Part shown: piece after piece, positions 24,767 through 32,439 of the stretch
Layout of the letters: every line of letters begins with the position of its first letter
Numbering within the stretch: position 1 is the stretch's first letter
NCBI GenBank assembly: GCA_036395755.1
Contig: DASWCZ010000080.1
Coordinates: 1-62,495 of the forward strand
Length of the DNA: 62,495 nt
Source: Gp7-AA6 sp036395755
GTDB lineage: Bacteria > Acidobacteriota > Thermoanaerobaculia > UBA5066 > Gp7-AA6
Reading direction: 5' to 3'
Notes under the pieces: generated by a model
What the model was told of the DNA's origin: nothing
The model's input: the letters and a program-made list of their open reading frames with translations, nothing else
The model's database searches: none
Translations under genes and position numbers: made by a program

Positions 24767-26116
24767 TCAGACGATCCCGCCGACCAGGTCGTAGTCGTGT
24801 GCCTCCGAGATCCGCACGCGTACGATCTCGCCGGACGAGACGTCGCGGCCGCCGGTGTCGTTGATGAGGAGACGCCCGTCGATCTCGGGGGCCTGAGACT
24901 TCAAACGCCCCTCGAGGAGGTGCTCGGTCTCCCCGCAGGGGCCCTCGACGATCGCTTGGACGGTCCGTCCGACGAGCGCCCGGCTCTTCTTCTGCGCGAT
25001 CGGCCGCTGGAGCGAAAGGAGAAAATCCCTTCGACGCTCCTTCTCCTCCGCGGGCACCCGGTCGCCCAGCGGCTCGGAGGCCGATCGCGGCTCGGGCGAA
25101 TACGCGAATGCCCCGACGTTGTCGAGCTCCGCGCCGCGGACGAACTCGCACAGCTCGCGGAACTCGGCTTTTCCTTCACCGGGGAAGCCGACGATGAACG
25201 TCGTGCGGATCGCGATGTCCGGCACGATCTCGCGCATCCGGTCGACCATCGAGCGGTAGAAGCCGGGGTCCCCTCCGCGTCTCATGCCGGCCAGCACCGC
25301 GCGCGAGACGTGCTGGAGCGGGATGTCCACGTAAGGCAGGAATCGCGGTTCAGCCGCCATCAGCCGGAGCACCGATTCGTCGAGCGTTTTCGGATACGCG
25401 TAGAGGAAACGGAGCCAGGGGAAGCGGGTGCCGGCGGCGAGCGCCTCGACGAGAAGGGTCAGCCCCTTCCGCTTCAGGCCGAGATCTTCTCCGTAGCGCG
25501 TCGTGTCCTGCGAGATCAGCACGAGCTCCGAGACGCCCTGCGCTTCGATCGCGCGCGCCTCCGCGACGAGAGACTCGATCGTGCGGCTCCTCTGGCGGCC
25601 CCGCATCTGCGGGATCGTGCAGAACGTGCAGGGATTGTCGCAGCCCTCTCCCACCTTCAGGTACGCGTAGCCGCCCCGGCGCGAGAGAACGCGCGGTGCC
25701 GCCTCGTCGTAGAGCCGCGTCGCGAGCGGCTTTTCGGTGAAACGGGGAAAGGCCGCCAGACCGGCCGCGGCGGCGGGCGCCTTCTCCAGCTCGTCCAAGC
25801 CGACGAAGGCGTCCACTTCGGGAATCTCGTCGGCGAGCTCGCGGCCGTACTTCTGGACCATGCAGCCGGCGACCACGACGCGGTCGATCTCGCCCCGGCG
25901 CTTGCGTTCGACCTGCTCCAGGATTGCGTCGACCGACTCCTGCTTCGCCTTGTCGATGAACCCGCACGTGTTCACGAGCACGACGCGCGCGCGGTCATCG
26001 GGGACGATCTCGTGACCCGCGCGCTGCAGGTGCCCGAGCATGACCTCCGCGTCGACGAGGTTCTTGGCGCAACCGAGAGACACGACGCCGACAGAGGGAA
26101 GATCGGTCTTGCTCAT
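24767..26116 (-). CDS. rimO: ribosomal protein uS12 methylthiotransferase RimO
   Basis: A 449-residue radical SAM methylthiotransferase. The N-terminal UPF0004 domain has SLGCAKNLVD, VNTCGFID and VAGCMVQ, giving the three cysteines of the auxiliary 4Fe-4S cluster. The radical SAM motif is CDNPCTFCTIP. The C-terminal TRAM domain ends with SEAHDYDLVGGIV, where RimO proteins usually carry a 'DYDLxG' end. It adds a methylthio group to an aspartate of ribosomal protein S12. The ATG at 26116 overlaps the vapC stop by four bases; a longer in-frame start would lie inside vapC. This ties a housekeeping gene to a toxin-antitoxin promoter. Confidence 0.95.
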   Translation of the reverse strand: MSKTDLPSVGVVSLGCAKNLVDAEVMLGHLQRAGHEIVPDDRARVVLVNTCGFIDKAKQESVDAILEQVERKRRGEIDRVVVAGCMVQKYGRELADEIPEVDAFVGLDELEKAPAAAAGLAAFPRFTEKPLATRLYDEAAPRVLSRRGGYAYLKVGEGCDNPCTFCTIPQMRGRQRSRTIESLVAEARAIEAQGVSELVLISQDTTRYGEDLGLKRKGLTLLVEALAAGTRFPWLRFLYAYPKTLDESVLRLMAAEPRFLPYVDIPLQHVSRAVLAGMRRGGDPGFYRSMVDRMREIVPDIAIRTTFIVGFPGEGKAEFRELCEFVRGAELDNVGAFAYSPEPRSASEPLGDRVPAEEKERRRDFLLSLQRPIAQKKSRALVGRTVQAIVEGPCGETEHLLEGRLKSQAPEIDGRLLINDTGGRDVSSGEIVRVRISEAHDYDLVGGIV

Positions 26117-26520
26117 CTCGGTTCGACCAGCCGGAGCCCGCGAAAATAGTCGCGGTAAAAACCGCGATCCCGCGTGAGGAGGCGATCCGCCTGAAGGAGC
26201 GCGTGAGCGCCGATCAGGAAGTCGGCGATCGGGCGCCGGGACGGCCGGCCGGTTCGGGTTTCGAGTCGGGCCTGCATGCGCCCCGCGCGGACGGCCGTCT
26301 CCTCCGCGATCGGGTCGAACTCCACGCCGCGATCGCGGACCCAGGCGGCGGGATCGGTCGTCTCGGTGAGTCCACGGGCGAACTCCGCGAGGACCACGTC
26401 GCAGACGACGAGCCTTCCGACCGAGCCGCACTCGTCGAGCGACTGCGCTGCCTGCCTTGCGCGGACTGAATCTTCGAGGCCGAGGTCGATCAGGACGTTC
26501 GCGTCGAGGGCGGTAATCAC
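26113..26520 (-). CDS. vapC: PIN-domain RNase toxin (VapC type)
   Basis: A 135-residue PIN domain. Acidic catalytic positions are visible in order: ALDANVLIDL (D6), VLAEFARGL (Glu), PIADFLIGAHAL (Asp) and LTRDRGFY (Asp). That is the four-residue magnesium site of VapC ribonucleases, which cut tRNA or rRNA and arrest translation. It overlaps the antitoxin stop (ATGA) and in turn overlaps the rimO start. The protein looks intact. Target RNA cannot be predicted by reading. Confidence 0.9.
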   Translation of the reverse strand: MITALDANVLIDLGLEDSVRARQAAQSLDECGSVGRLVVCDVVLAEFARGLTETTDPAAWVRDRGVEFDPIAEETAVRAGRMQARLETRTGRPSRRPIADFLIGAHALLQADRLLTRDRGFYRDYFRGLRLVEPR

Positions 26521-26810
26521 TTGCGGCGTCTCCGTCGAGACTTCTTCCCGCTCAGCTCTTCGTAGGACCCTCCGCGGACGTGATCGATGTACGCGTCGAC
26601 CGTGTGGGGAATGCCCTTGGGCCAGCGCCAGGAGTCCTTGAGGGAGCCGATCGCATCCCAGATCGGGTGGCGCTCCCCTCTCCTCTTGCGGAGGAGAGCT
26701 CCGTCATCCCGCATCTCGAACTCGACCTCGGTCCCCGGCAGCAGGGCGTATCGCTCGCGCACCCCTTTCGGGACCGTAATCTGGCCTTTCGCAGAGATCG
26801 TACTTTTCAT
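26517..26810 (-). CDS. vapB: AbrB/MazE-type antitoxin (VapB)
   Basis: A 97-residue protein with an N-terminal swapped-hairpin DNA-binding domain: MKSTISAKGQITVPKGVRERY is the standard AbrB opening, followed by GTEVEFEMRDDGALL. The C-terminal half (WDAIGSLKDSW...) would wrap around the toxin; the extreme end is Lys/Arg-rich (KKSRRRRRK). It probably represses its own promoter with VapC. The ATG at 26810 is six bases from a TACAAT hexamer and has no Shine-Dalgarno sequence, so the mRNA is probably leaderless. Confidence 0.9.
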   Translation of the reverse strand: MKSTISAKGQITVPKGVRERYALLPGTEVEFEMRDDGALLRKRRGERHPIWDAIGSLKDSWRWPKGIPHTVDAYIDHVRGGSYEELSGKKSRRRRRK

Positions 26811-26816
26811 ACTGTG

Positions 26817-26845
26817 ATTGTAAAGAAGTAAAGCAACAAAGTAAA
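26817..26845 (-). promoter_or_regulatory. vapBC-rimO promoter, TTTACT-N17-TACAAT
   Basis: On the minus strand, TTTACT (26845-26840), a 17-base spacer and TACAAT (26822-26817) form a good sigma-70-type promoter in the 37-base gap between asnS and vapB. The start codon follows six bases after the -10, so transcription would begin on it. The gap is AT-rich compared with its surroundings. Confidence 0.6.
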
Positions 26846-26846
26846 G
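26820..26846 (-). repeat. three GTAAAG/CTTTAC hexamers, probable VapB operator
   Basis: GTAAAG occurs on the plus strand at 26820-26825, 26828-26833 and 26841-26846, spaced 8 and 13 bases apart. They overlap the -35, spacer and -10 of the vapBC promoter, as expected for autoregulation by an AbrB-type antitoxin. Binding is inferred, not shown. Confidence 0.5.
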
Positions 26847-26847
26847 A

Positions 26848-28149
26848 TTATGGGTAGATCCGCTTCAGCGTCCGTGGATACGGGATCGCCTCGCGGAGGT
26901 GGTGCGTGCCGCACATCCAGGTGACGAACCGCTCGAGCCCCATCCCGAACCCGGAGTGCGGGAAGGTCCCGTAACGCCGCACGTCGAGGTACCACTCGTA
27001 CGCCTCGCGCGGAAGCTTGTGCTCGGCGAGCCGGCGCTCGAGCAGCTCGAGATCGTGGATGCGCTGCGAGCCTCCGATGATCTCGCCATATCCCTCCGGC
27101 GCGAGCATGTCGAGGCCGAGAACGACCTCCGGATCTTCCGGGTCCGGCTGCATGTAGAACGACTTGATCGCCGTCGGGAAGCGCGAGACGATCAGCGGGC
27201 GATCGCTCCCCGCGGTGAGCGCGGTCTCCTCGTCGGCGCCCAGATCCTGGCCGAACTGGATCGGAAACCCTTCCGCGGCGAGCCGTTCGATCCCCTGGCG
27301 ATAGGTGATCCGCGGGAACGGGCGTTCCACGGCCTCGAGCTTCGACGTGTCGCGCTCGAGCCGCTTCAGGTCCTCCGCCGAGCGGTCGAGCGTCCGCGCG
27401 ATCAGATACGTCACGAACTCTTCCGCGAGATCGCACAGCCCATCGAACTCCAGGAACGCGACCTCGGGCTCGATCATCCAGAACTCGGTCAGGTGCCGGC
27501 GGGTCTTCGATTTTTCCGCGCGGAACGTCGGGCCGAAGCAGTAGACCTTCTGAAACGCCGCCGCCGCCGGCTCGAGATAGAGCTGCCCGGACTGCGAGAG
27601 GTAGGCCTTGTCCCCGAAATAGTCGGTCTCGAAGAGCGTCGAAGTCCCCTCCACCGACGAGCCGGTCAGGATCGGCGAATCGATGAGCGTGTAGTCGCGC
27701 TCGTAGAAGAAGTCGCGGATCCCCTGCGAGACTTCCGCGCGCACGCGCAGGACGGCATGCTGCTGCGAGGAGCGCATCCAGAGGTGGCGGTGAGACATCA
27801 GGAAGTCCACGCCGTGCTCCTTCGGCGTAATCGGGTAGTTCTCGGAAGGGCCGAGGATCCGGACGTCCGTGGCGCTCATTTCCCATCCGCCGGGCGCCCG
27901 GGGCTCCTCCCGGACGCGGCCTCGAACCGTGAGCGAGCACTCCTGGGTCGCGCGCTCCGCCTCGGCCCAGGTCTCGGGAGAGACCTCGCTCTTCGCTACC
28001 ACCGTCTGGAGGTAGCCGGTCCCATCGCGGACGATCAGGAACTGGATCTTCCCGGACGAGCGGCGGTTGTACAGCCAGCCCCGAACGGTCGCCTCCGAGC
28101 CGTTTTTTTCACCGATGCGAGAGATCGCCGTCGCGTCGCTTCCGCTCAT
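26848..28149 (-). CDS. asnS: asparagine--tRNA ligase
   Basis: A 433-residue class IIb aminoacyl-tRNA synthetase. The N-terminal OB-fold anticodon domain covers about 15-110 (ATVRGWLYNRRSSGKIQFLIVRDG). Class II motif 2 is FGPTFRAEKSKTRRHLTEFWMIE and motif 3 is GMGLERFVTWMCG. The binding-site piece GLDMLAPEGYGEIIGGSQR fits AsnS rather than AspS. It charges tRNA-Asn directly. It is preceded by a TATAAT hexamer 11 bases from the ATG, right next to a dispersed hairpin repeat. The next gene downstream is vapB. Confidence 0.96.
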   Translation of the reverse strand: MSGSDATAISRIGEKNGSEATVRGWLYNRRSSGKIQFLIVRDGTGYLQTVVAKSEVSPETWAEAERATQECSLTVRGRVREEPRAPGGWEMSATDVRILGPSENYPITPKEHGVDFLMSHRHLWMRSSQQHAVLRVRAEVSQGIRDFFYERDYTLIDSPILTGSSVEGTSTLFETDYFGDKAYLSQSGQLYLEPAAAAFQKVYCFGPTFRAEKSKTRRHLTEFWMIEPEVAFLEFDGLCDLAEEFVTYLIARTLDRSAEDLKRLERDTSKLEAVERPFPRITYRQGIERLAAEGFPIQFGQDLGADEETALTAGSDRPLIVSRFPTAIKSFYMQPDPEDPEVVLGLDMLAPEGYGEIIGGSQRIHDLELLERRLAEHKLPREAYEWYLDVRRYGTFPHSGFGMGLERFVTWMCGTHHLREAIPYPRTLKRIYP

Positions 28150-28160
28150 AAAAGCGCGCG

Positions 28161-28166
28161 ATTATA
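28161..28166 (-). promoter_or_regulatory. candidate -10 element, TATAAT, for asnS
   Basis: A perfect TATAAT on the minus strand stands 11 bases before the asnS ATG. There is no -35 match at 16-18 bases; that position falls inside the hairpin repeat at 28169-28204. Confidence 0.4.
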
Positions 28167-28168
28167 AA

Positions 28169-28249
28169 TGTCGCGGGGACAGGCCCTGCGGGCCTGCACC
28201 CGCCTCAGCGCTTTGTCGCGGGGAGAGGCCCTGCGGGCCTGCACCCGCC
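28169..28249. repeat. two copies of a 36-base hairpin-forming repeat
   Basis: Copies lie at 28169-28204 and 28214-28249 and differ at one base (GGGGACAGG versus GGGGAGAGG). Each can fold as GCGGG...AGGCC-CTGCG-GGCCT...CCCGC. A related inverted copy at 53034-53066 carries AGGTC-CTGCG-GACCT, a paired change that keeps the stem. The copies occupy most of the 216-base gap between asnS and the membrane-protein gene. No open frame here looks real. Confidence 0.75.
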
Positions 28250-28267
28250 CGCGCGCCGCGGGAGCGC

Positions 28268-28284
28268 GAGCGAAGCGAGGGATC
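28268..28284. repeat. 17-base fragment of the GAGCGAAGCGAGGGATC repeat
   Basis: These 17 bases are identical to 32372-32388 in the three-copy array downstream of the acyl-CoA dehydrogenase gene. It appears to be a partial copy of that dispersed family. Confidence 0.6.
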
Positions 28285-28365
28285 AGCGCTCGGTCGAGGC
28301 CGTTTCGCCGAGCTGAGCGCCGGTGGCGTGAGCCAGATCCTGAGCAAGCGAACGCGACGAACCGA

Positions 28366-30732
28366 TCAGCGAACGCGCACGCGCCGCTCGAGAACGGTCC
28401 GGCCGCCGTCCTTTCCGACGAGCGTGATCTTCAAAGTGTGCGATCCCGGAGGGACGCTCGGCACGACGAACCCGAAACCGGAGCTCGCTCCGTCGGAGTA
28501 GTCCGGGTAGACCGCCGGAATGTCGGGACGCGGCCCCCCGACCGCGCCCGGCGCGCCCGGACCCAGCTCCGTCGCCACGTGAATCTCCGCGATCCCTGAG
28601 TCGTCGAGCGCCCACCCCAGTCCGAAGCTGCCGGGGGCGACTTCCGCGTTCTCCGCCGGAATGTCGATCACGCCGAACGGCGGCGCGAGCTCCGACTCGG
28701 CTAACGACGTCAGCCGCGCGAAGTCCGCCGCCGCCCGATCGCGTTCCATGGGTGTGATGCCTGTCTCGAACGGGGGCGCGGGAGCGATCCGGAAGACGAA
28801 ATCGCGCGCTCCGTCGTGAGAGAAGCTTCCGAGCATCTCGAGCTTGCCCCCGGAAAGCGCCTTTCGCGTCGCCCGCGCCAGGTTCAAGCGCACTAGGTTC
28901 TCGACTTCGTGAGGGTGGAGAATCAGCACCGCGCCGTCCATCGCGCGGGCGCGGGCCCAGGCCTCGTCCGGGACCGGACGTTGCTCGAACAGGCTCTTGA
29001 TCTCGTCATAATGCGGCGGAGCGAAGCCCGAATAGCCGTTGATGAGCGGCTGCCAGTGAACGGTCGACCGGAAGACGTGCTCCGCGTCGTAATCAAACCC
29101 GATGGGAAGCTCGAGGACGGCGCCCGGGATCTTCACGCCGGCGAGCCATCGGTAGACCGGCGCGGGGTGTGGATCGACCGGAGGGAAATCGATCGGCGAG
29201 GCCCGATACTCGATCGCGGTAAGCAGCAGCGCCGCGGCGACGAACGCCGCACGCTCCCCGCGGTTGCGGACGCGCCGGAGCAGGAGCGCCAGTCCCCACG
29301 CCGCGAGCACGCCGAGCGCCAGGTGGAAAAGAACCATCCCCCGCGCCGGAACCCGGATCGCTCGAAACAGGAACCCGAAGGATTGGAACAGAAACGTGTA
29401 ATAGGGGGTGTATCCGCCGGCGGCGACCAGGAGGCCGGCGAATCCGACGGTGACGAAGAGTGCCGCGCGGCGGTCGAGCCGCCGGGAGCGAAGGAAGTCG
29501 GCGAGATTCGCGTATGCGAATCGTCGTGGAAAGGCCAGAAGCAGGCGCAGGAGGACGAAACCGGTCAGGAAGACGAGCGCGCGACCAGGATCGCCCAAGT
29601 TGACGGGGCCGATGCGCAGGTGGCGGACGGCGAGCCCGGCGATTCCCGCCGCAAACGCGACTACAGCCAGGCCGTCGAGAACCGTCGCGGCCCGCCGGCG
29701 CCACGTGGCGATCTCGCGTCTCGGAGCTCGCGTGGTTTCGCGCGCGCGCCGCAGGCGCGAGACCGCGTACGCCGCGAGGGCGACGGGCACGACCCCGGGG
29801 AACATCTCGGCCTCCGGTCGGGCGAATCGCTGCGTGAGCGGCGCCCAAAGCTTGTTCTGCGAACCGGCGACGAGGAGAGCCGAGGGCCGCGCGGAGTAGA
29901 ACCGCATTTCGCCGATCGAGCGGCGCATTCCGTAGAGCTTCGCCGCTTTCGCGTAGGGAACGTAGAACGGAAGAACGACGACCGCGGCGACCGCGGTCGC
30001 CGTGACCGTCTGACGAATGTGCCTTCTCAACCCGGGCGCATCTCCCGTCAGTCGCTCCCACGCGAGCACGACGCCGAGAAGGATCCCCGAGAAGATCGCG
30101 TAATGGACGTTCGTGAGCGCGTTCCAGGCGAAAAACACGGCAAAGAGAAGCAAATCGCGGCGGCGGCCGCCGTCGAGCCAGCGGAGGAGAAAGAGAAGAA
30201 GGAGCGGCAGGAAGGACCCCCATTGATATTGGATGTGCGGGATCTGCGCGAGGCGCCAGGGCACGAAGGCAAAGACCATCCCGGCGAGGAGCGAAGCGGC
30301 GGAGTTGCCCGTGATCTCGCGGGCGAGCGCCCACGCCGCCATGGCGGAGAGAAACATGCCGAGCAGGAAGAGGAAGTTGTAGACGAAGAGCGTCGACGCC
30401 CCCGACGCGAAAAGCGGGAAGCCGAAGACCGCGGCGCCGAACAGGTTCTCGGAGAAGGCGAGAGCATAGCGGGCGGGATGGAAGATGTTGGCGTCGAAGA
30501 GATGGAGCGGGTCGCGGAACGTCTGGTGAAAATCCCAGTGGAAAATCCACGCGTTCAACTTGGCGTCCCAGAGGTCTCCCAAGCCGCTTCCCATCCGCGC
30601 GGTCTGGGGCCAGGTGAGAGCGACCGTTGCGACGAGGAGGAGCGCGGCGGCGAGGAGGACCTCGCGCGCCTGGAGCGGCGATGCTCCGCTGGCCCCCGGC
30701 TTTCCCTTCAAGCTTGCCGCCGCGCCGATCAA
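28366..30732 (-). CDS. large multi-spanning membrane protein (YfhO/GT-C-like) with C-terminal beta domain
   Basis: A 788-residue protein. The first two thirds contain about 12 membrane helices (for example EVLLAAALLLVATVALTWPQ and LLLLFLLRW). The loop after helix 1 has GDLWDAKLNAWIFHWDFHQ, similar to the acidic loop of GT-C glycosyltransferases and YfhO proteins. The last third (about 560-788) is soluble; its end looks like a beta-sandwich (VIDIPAENAEVAPGSF, GSHTLKITLVGKDGG). It probably handles lipid-linked sugars or anchors a surface domain. The catalytic residues are not certain. The 88-residue gene's end overlaps its ATG by four bases. Confidence 0.7.
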   Translation of the reverse strand: MIGAAASLKGKPGASGASPLQAREVLLAAALLLVATVALTWPQTARMGSGLGDLWDAKLNAWIFHWDFHQTFRDPLHLFDANIFHPARYALAFSENLFGAAVFGFPLFASGASTLFVYNFLFLLGMFLSAMAAWALAREITGNSAASLLAGMVFAFVPWRLAQIPHIQYQWGSFLPLLLLFLLRWLDGGRRRDLLLFAVFFAWNALTNVHYAIFSGILLGVVLAWERLTGDAPGLRRHIRQTVTATAVAAVVVLPFYVPYAKAAKLYGMRRSIGEMRFYSARPSALLVAGSQNKLWAPLTQRFARPEAEMFPGVVPVALAAYAVSRLRRARETTRAPRREIATWRRRAATVLDGLAVVAFAAGIAGLAVRHLRIGPVNLGDPGRALVFLTGFVLLRLLLAFPRRFAYANLADFLRSRRLDRRAALFVTVGFAGLLVAAGGYTPYYTFLFQSFGFLFRAIRVPARGMVLFHLALGVLAAWGLALLLRRVRNRGERAAFVAAALLLTAIEYRASPIDFPPVDPHPAPVYRWLAGVKIPGAVLELPIGFDYDAEHVFRSTVHWQPLINGYSGFAPPHYDEIKSLFEQRPVPDEAWARARAMDGAVLILHPHEVENLVRLNLARATRKALSGGKLEMLGSFSHDGARDFVFRIAPAPPFETGITPMERDRAAADFARLTSLAESELAPPFGVIDIPAENAEVAPGSFGLGWALDDSGIAEIHVATELGPGAPGAVGGPRPDIPAVYPDYSDGASSGFGFVVPSVPPGSHTLKITLVGKDGGRTVLERRVRVR

Positions 30733-30995
30733 CCGCGGCGGGTCTGAACGCTCCGGACCAGCATCATCGCGTTCTGCACGCGCTGCATGCGGCGCTGGCG
30801 CTTCTGCGTCGCCTCGACGTCCGTCGGGGGAGGCTGGTTGCCCCGGATCTCCCGAAGAAGCTTGTCCGCTTCCTGCGAGAACAGCGCGAAATCTCCGGCT
30901 TTGAATTGCTTGAATGTGAGTTCGCTCGCGATGATGAAGCCGTCGGCGATGTCCCGAATCATCGAGTAGGCGGAACCGCCCGTGAAAACACTCAT
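30729..30995 (-). CDS. hypothetical protein, 88 aa
   Basis: A small protein that I do not recognise. It begins MSVFTGGSAYSMIRDIADGF, continues with a helical, charged middle (FKQFKAGDFALFSQEADKLLREI), and ends Gln/Arg-rich (QKRQRRMQRVQNAMMLV). There is no signal peptide. Its ATG is one base from one arm of a large inverted repeat shared with the divergent dehydrogenase gene. The stop overlaps the start of the membrane-protein gene, so they are likely co-expressed. Confidence 0.6.
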   Translation of the reverse strand: MSVFTGGSAYSMIRDIADGFIIASELTFKQFKAGDFALFSQEADKLLREIRGNQPPPTDVEATQKRQRRMQRVQNAMMLVRSVQTRRG

Positions 30996-30996
30996 G

Positions 30997-31058
30997 CCGA
31001 ATAAAGCTATCAGCTCTCCAACTTCCGTCCTTCGCCCCCGGCAGCTGATAGCATTCGG
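30997..31058. promoter_or_regulatory. 16-base inverted repeat in a divergent promoter region
   Basis: The arms are 30997-31015 (CCGAAT-AAA-GCTATCAGCT) and 31043-31058 (AGCTGATAGC-ATTCGG). They are reverse complements apart from three extra bases. Each arm places TGATAGC-type sequence just upstream of one divergent start codon (30995 and 31068). The element could be two copies of a promoter or an operator for one regulator serving both genes. Confidence 0.55.
31049..31054 (+). promoter_or_regulatory. candidate extended -10 element, TAGCAT
   Basis: TG-A-TAGCAT lies 13 bases before the ATG at 31068, inside the right arm of the inverted repeat. The same TGNTAGCAT hexamer context occurs 12 bases before queG (56820-56825). 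Confidence 0.4.
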
Positions 31059-31067
31059 CGCTCGAAA

Positions 31068-32246
31068 ATGCCGTCCGAAGGAGTGGACTACCTGGGCTTC
31101 GACGCGCTCCTGACCGAGGAGCAGCGCCTCGTCCGCGATACGGTCCGCGGCTGGGTCGAGGACCGGGTCCTGCCGATCATCGAGGAAGCCGCCTGGGAAG
31201 GGAGGTTCCCGAAAGAGCTCGTTCCGGAGATGTCCGGCATGCACCTTTTCGGAGCGACGCTCTCGGACTACGGGCTGCCCGGTCTCGACAACGTCGCCTA
31301 CGGGCTGATCATGCAGGAGCTCGAGCGCGGCGATTCCGGCCTGCGTTCGTTCGTCTCGGTGCAGTCGGCGCTCGTGATGTATCCCATTCACGCCTTCGGC
31401 TCCGCCGAACAGAAGGACCGCTGGATCCCGAAGCTCGCGTCCGCGGACGCCATCGGATGCTTCGGCCTGACCGAACCGGACTTCGGCTCCAACCCGGCCG
31501 GTATGCGGACGACCGCGCACAAGGACGGCAGCGGCTTCGTGTTGAACGGCGCAAAGGCGTGGATCACGAACGGCTCGATCGCCGACGTCGCGGTCGTCTG
31601 GGCCAAGTTGGATGGCGTGATCCGGGGCTTTCTGGTCGAGCGCGGGACACCCGGATACTCGACGTTCGAGCACAAAGGAAAGATGTCGCTGCGCGCGTCG
31701 GTGACCTCGCAGCTCGCGTTCGAGGACTGCCGTGTCCCGGCGGAAAGCGTCCTTCCGGGCGTCGAGGGTCTTCGCGGCCCGCTGTCGTGCCTGACCCAGG
31801 CCCGCTACGGGATTGCGTGGGGCGCGCTCGGCAGCGCTATGGCCACGTACCAGGCCGCGCTCGACTATGCGAAGTCGCGCAAGCAGTGGCGGGACCGGCC
31901 GATCGCGGCGCACCAGCTCGTCCAGGAGCGGATCGCGTGGATGATCTCGGAGATCACCAAGGGTCAGCTCCTCGCCTGGAAGCTCGCGAAGATGAAGGAC
32001 GAGGGGACGATGAAGCCGCACCACGTCTCGATGGCGAAGCGCAACAACGTTTGGGTGGCCCGCGAGTGCGCGAAGCTCGCGCGGGAGACGCTCGGCGCGA
32101 ACGGAATCGTCAACGAGTACCCGGTCTTCCGCCACCTCGCCAACATCGAGAGCGTGTACACGTACGAAGGAACGCACGACATCCACACACTCGTGATCGG
32201 TGAAGCGGTGACCGGCGTACCCGCGTACAACCCGCCGATGGAGTGA
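31068..32246 (+). CDS. glutaryl-CoA dehydrogenase-like acyl-CoA dehydrogenase
   Basis: A 392-residue FAD enzyme of the acyl-CoA dehydrogenase family. It shows LTEPDFGSNPAGM (FAD and substrate loop), GAKAWITNG and the C-terminal catalytic-base region YTYEGTHDIHTLVIG, where Glu follows Tyr. DSGLRSFVSVQSALVMYPI is close to the glutaryl-CoA dehydrogenase pattern, which includes an Arg that binds the substrate carboxylate. It would oxidise and decarboxylate glutaryl-CoA to crotonyl-CoA in lysine/tryptophan breakdown, passing electrons to ETF. The exact substrate is inferred. The gene stands alone and is followed by a repeat array. Confidence 0.85.
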   Translation: MPSEGVDYLGFDALLTEEQRLVRDTVRGWVEDRVLPIIEEAAWEGRFPKELVPEMSGMHLFGATLSDYGLPGLDNVAYGLIMQELERGDSGLRSFVSVQSALVMYPIHAFGSAEQKDRWIPKLASADAIGCFGLTEPDFGSNPAGMRTTAHKDGSGFVLNGAKAWITNGSIADVAVVWAKLDGVIRGFLVERGTPGYSTFEHKGKMSLRASVTSQLAFEDCRVPAESVLPGVEGLRGPLSCLTQARYGIAWGALGSAMATYQAALDYAKSRKQWRDRPIAAHQLVQERIAWMISEITKGQLLAWKLAKMKDEGTMKPHHVSMAKRNNVWVARECAKLARETLGANGIVNEYPVFRHLANIESVYTYEGTHDIHTLVIGEAVTGVPAYNPPME

Positions 32247-32272
32247 GACGCGAAGCGCGCAGCGCCGTCGCG

Positions 32273-32432
32273 TGTCACCCCGAGCGCAGCGGGGGATCTC
32301 GTGGCACCCCGTCGGGGTGTCATCCCGAGCGCAGCGAGGGATCTTGTAGCACCCCGTTGGGCTGTCATCCCGAGCGAAGCGAGGGATCCCTTCCTCGAGA
32401 GATTCCTCGTCGCTTCGCTCCTCGGAATGACA
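32273..32432. repeat. three tandem 45-base repeats plus an inverted partial copy
   Basis: Copies begin at 32273, 32318 and 32363, each with the core TGTCAYCCCGAGCGMAGCG then GGGATC. An inverted copy at 32411-32432 (CGCTTCGCTCCTCGGAATGA) can pair with the third copy to form a stem-loop. The array fills the 193-base gap between convergent genes. This sequence family is widespread in high-GC bacterial genomes. There are no unique spacers, so it is not a CRISPR array. Confidence 0.8.
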
Positions 32433-32439
32433 AGAAAGG

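Noticed and set aside
28168..28599. A plus-strand frame starting in the hairpin repeats
   Set aside because: Its first part is translated repeat and the rest is antisense to the end of the membrane-protein gene.
32273..32389. Possible CRISPR array (three regular repeats)
   Set aside because: The 45-base units are contiguous with no unique spacers, the core recurs elsewhere and no cas gene is present.
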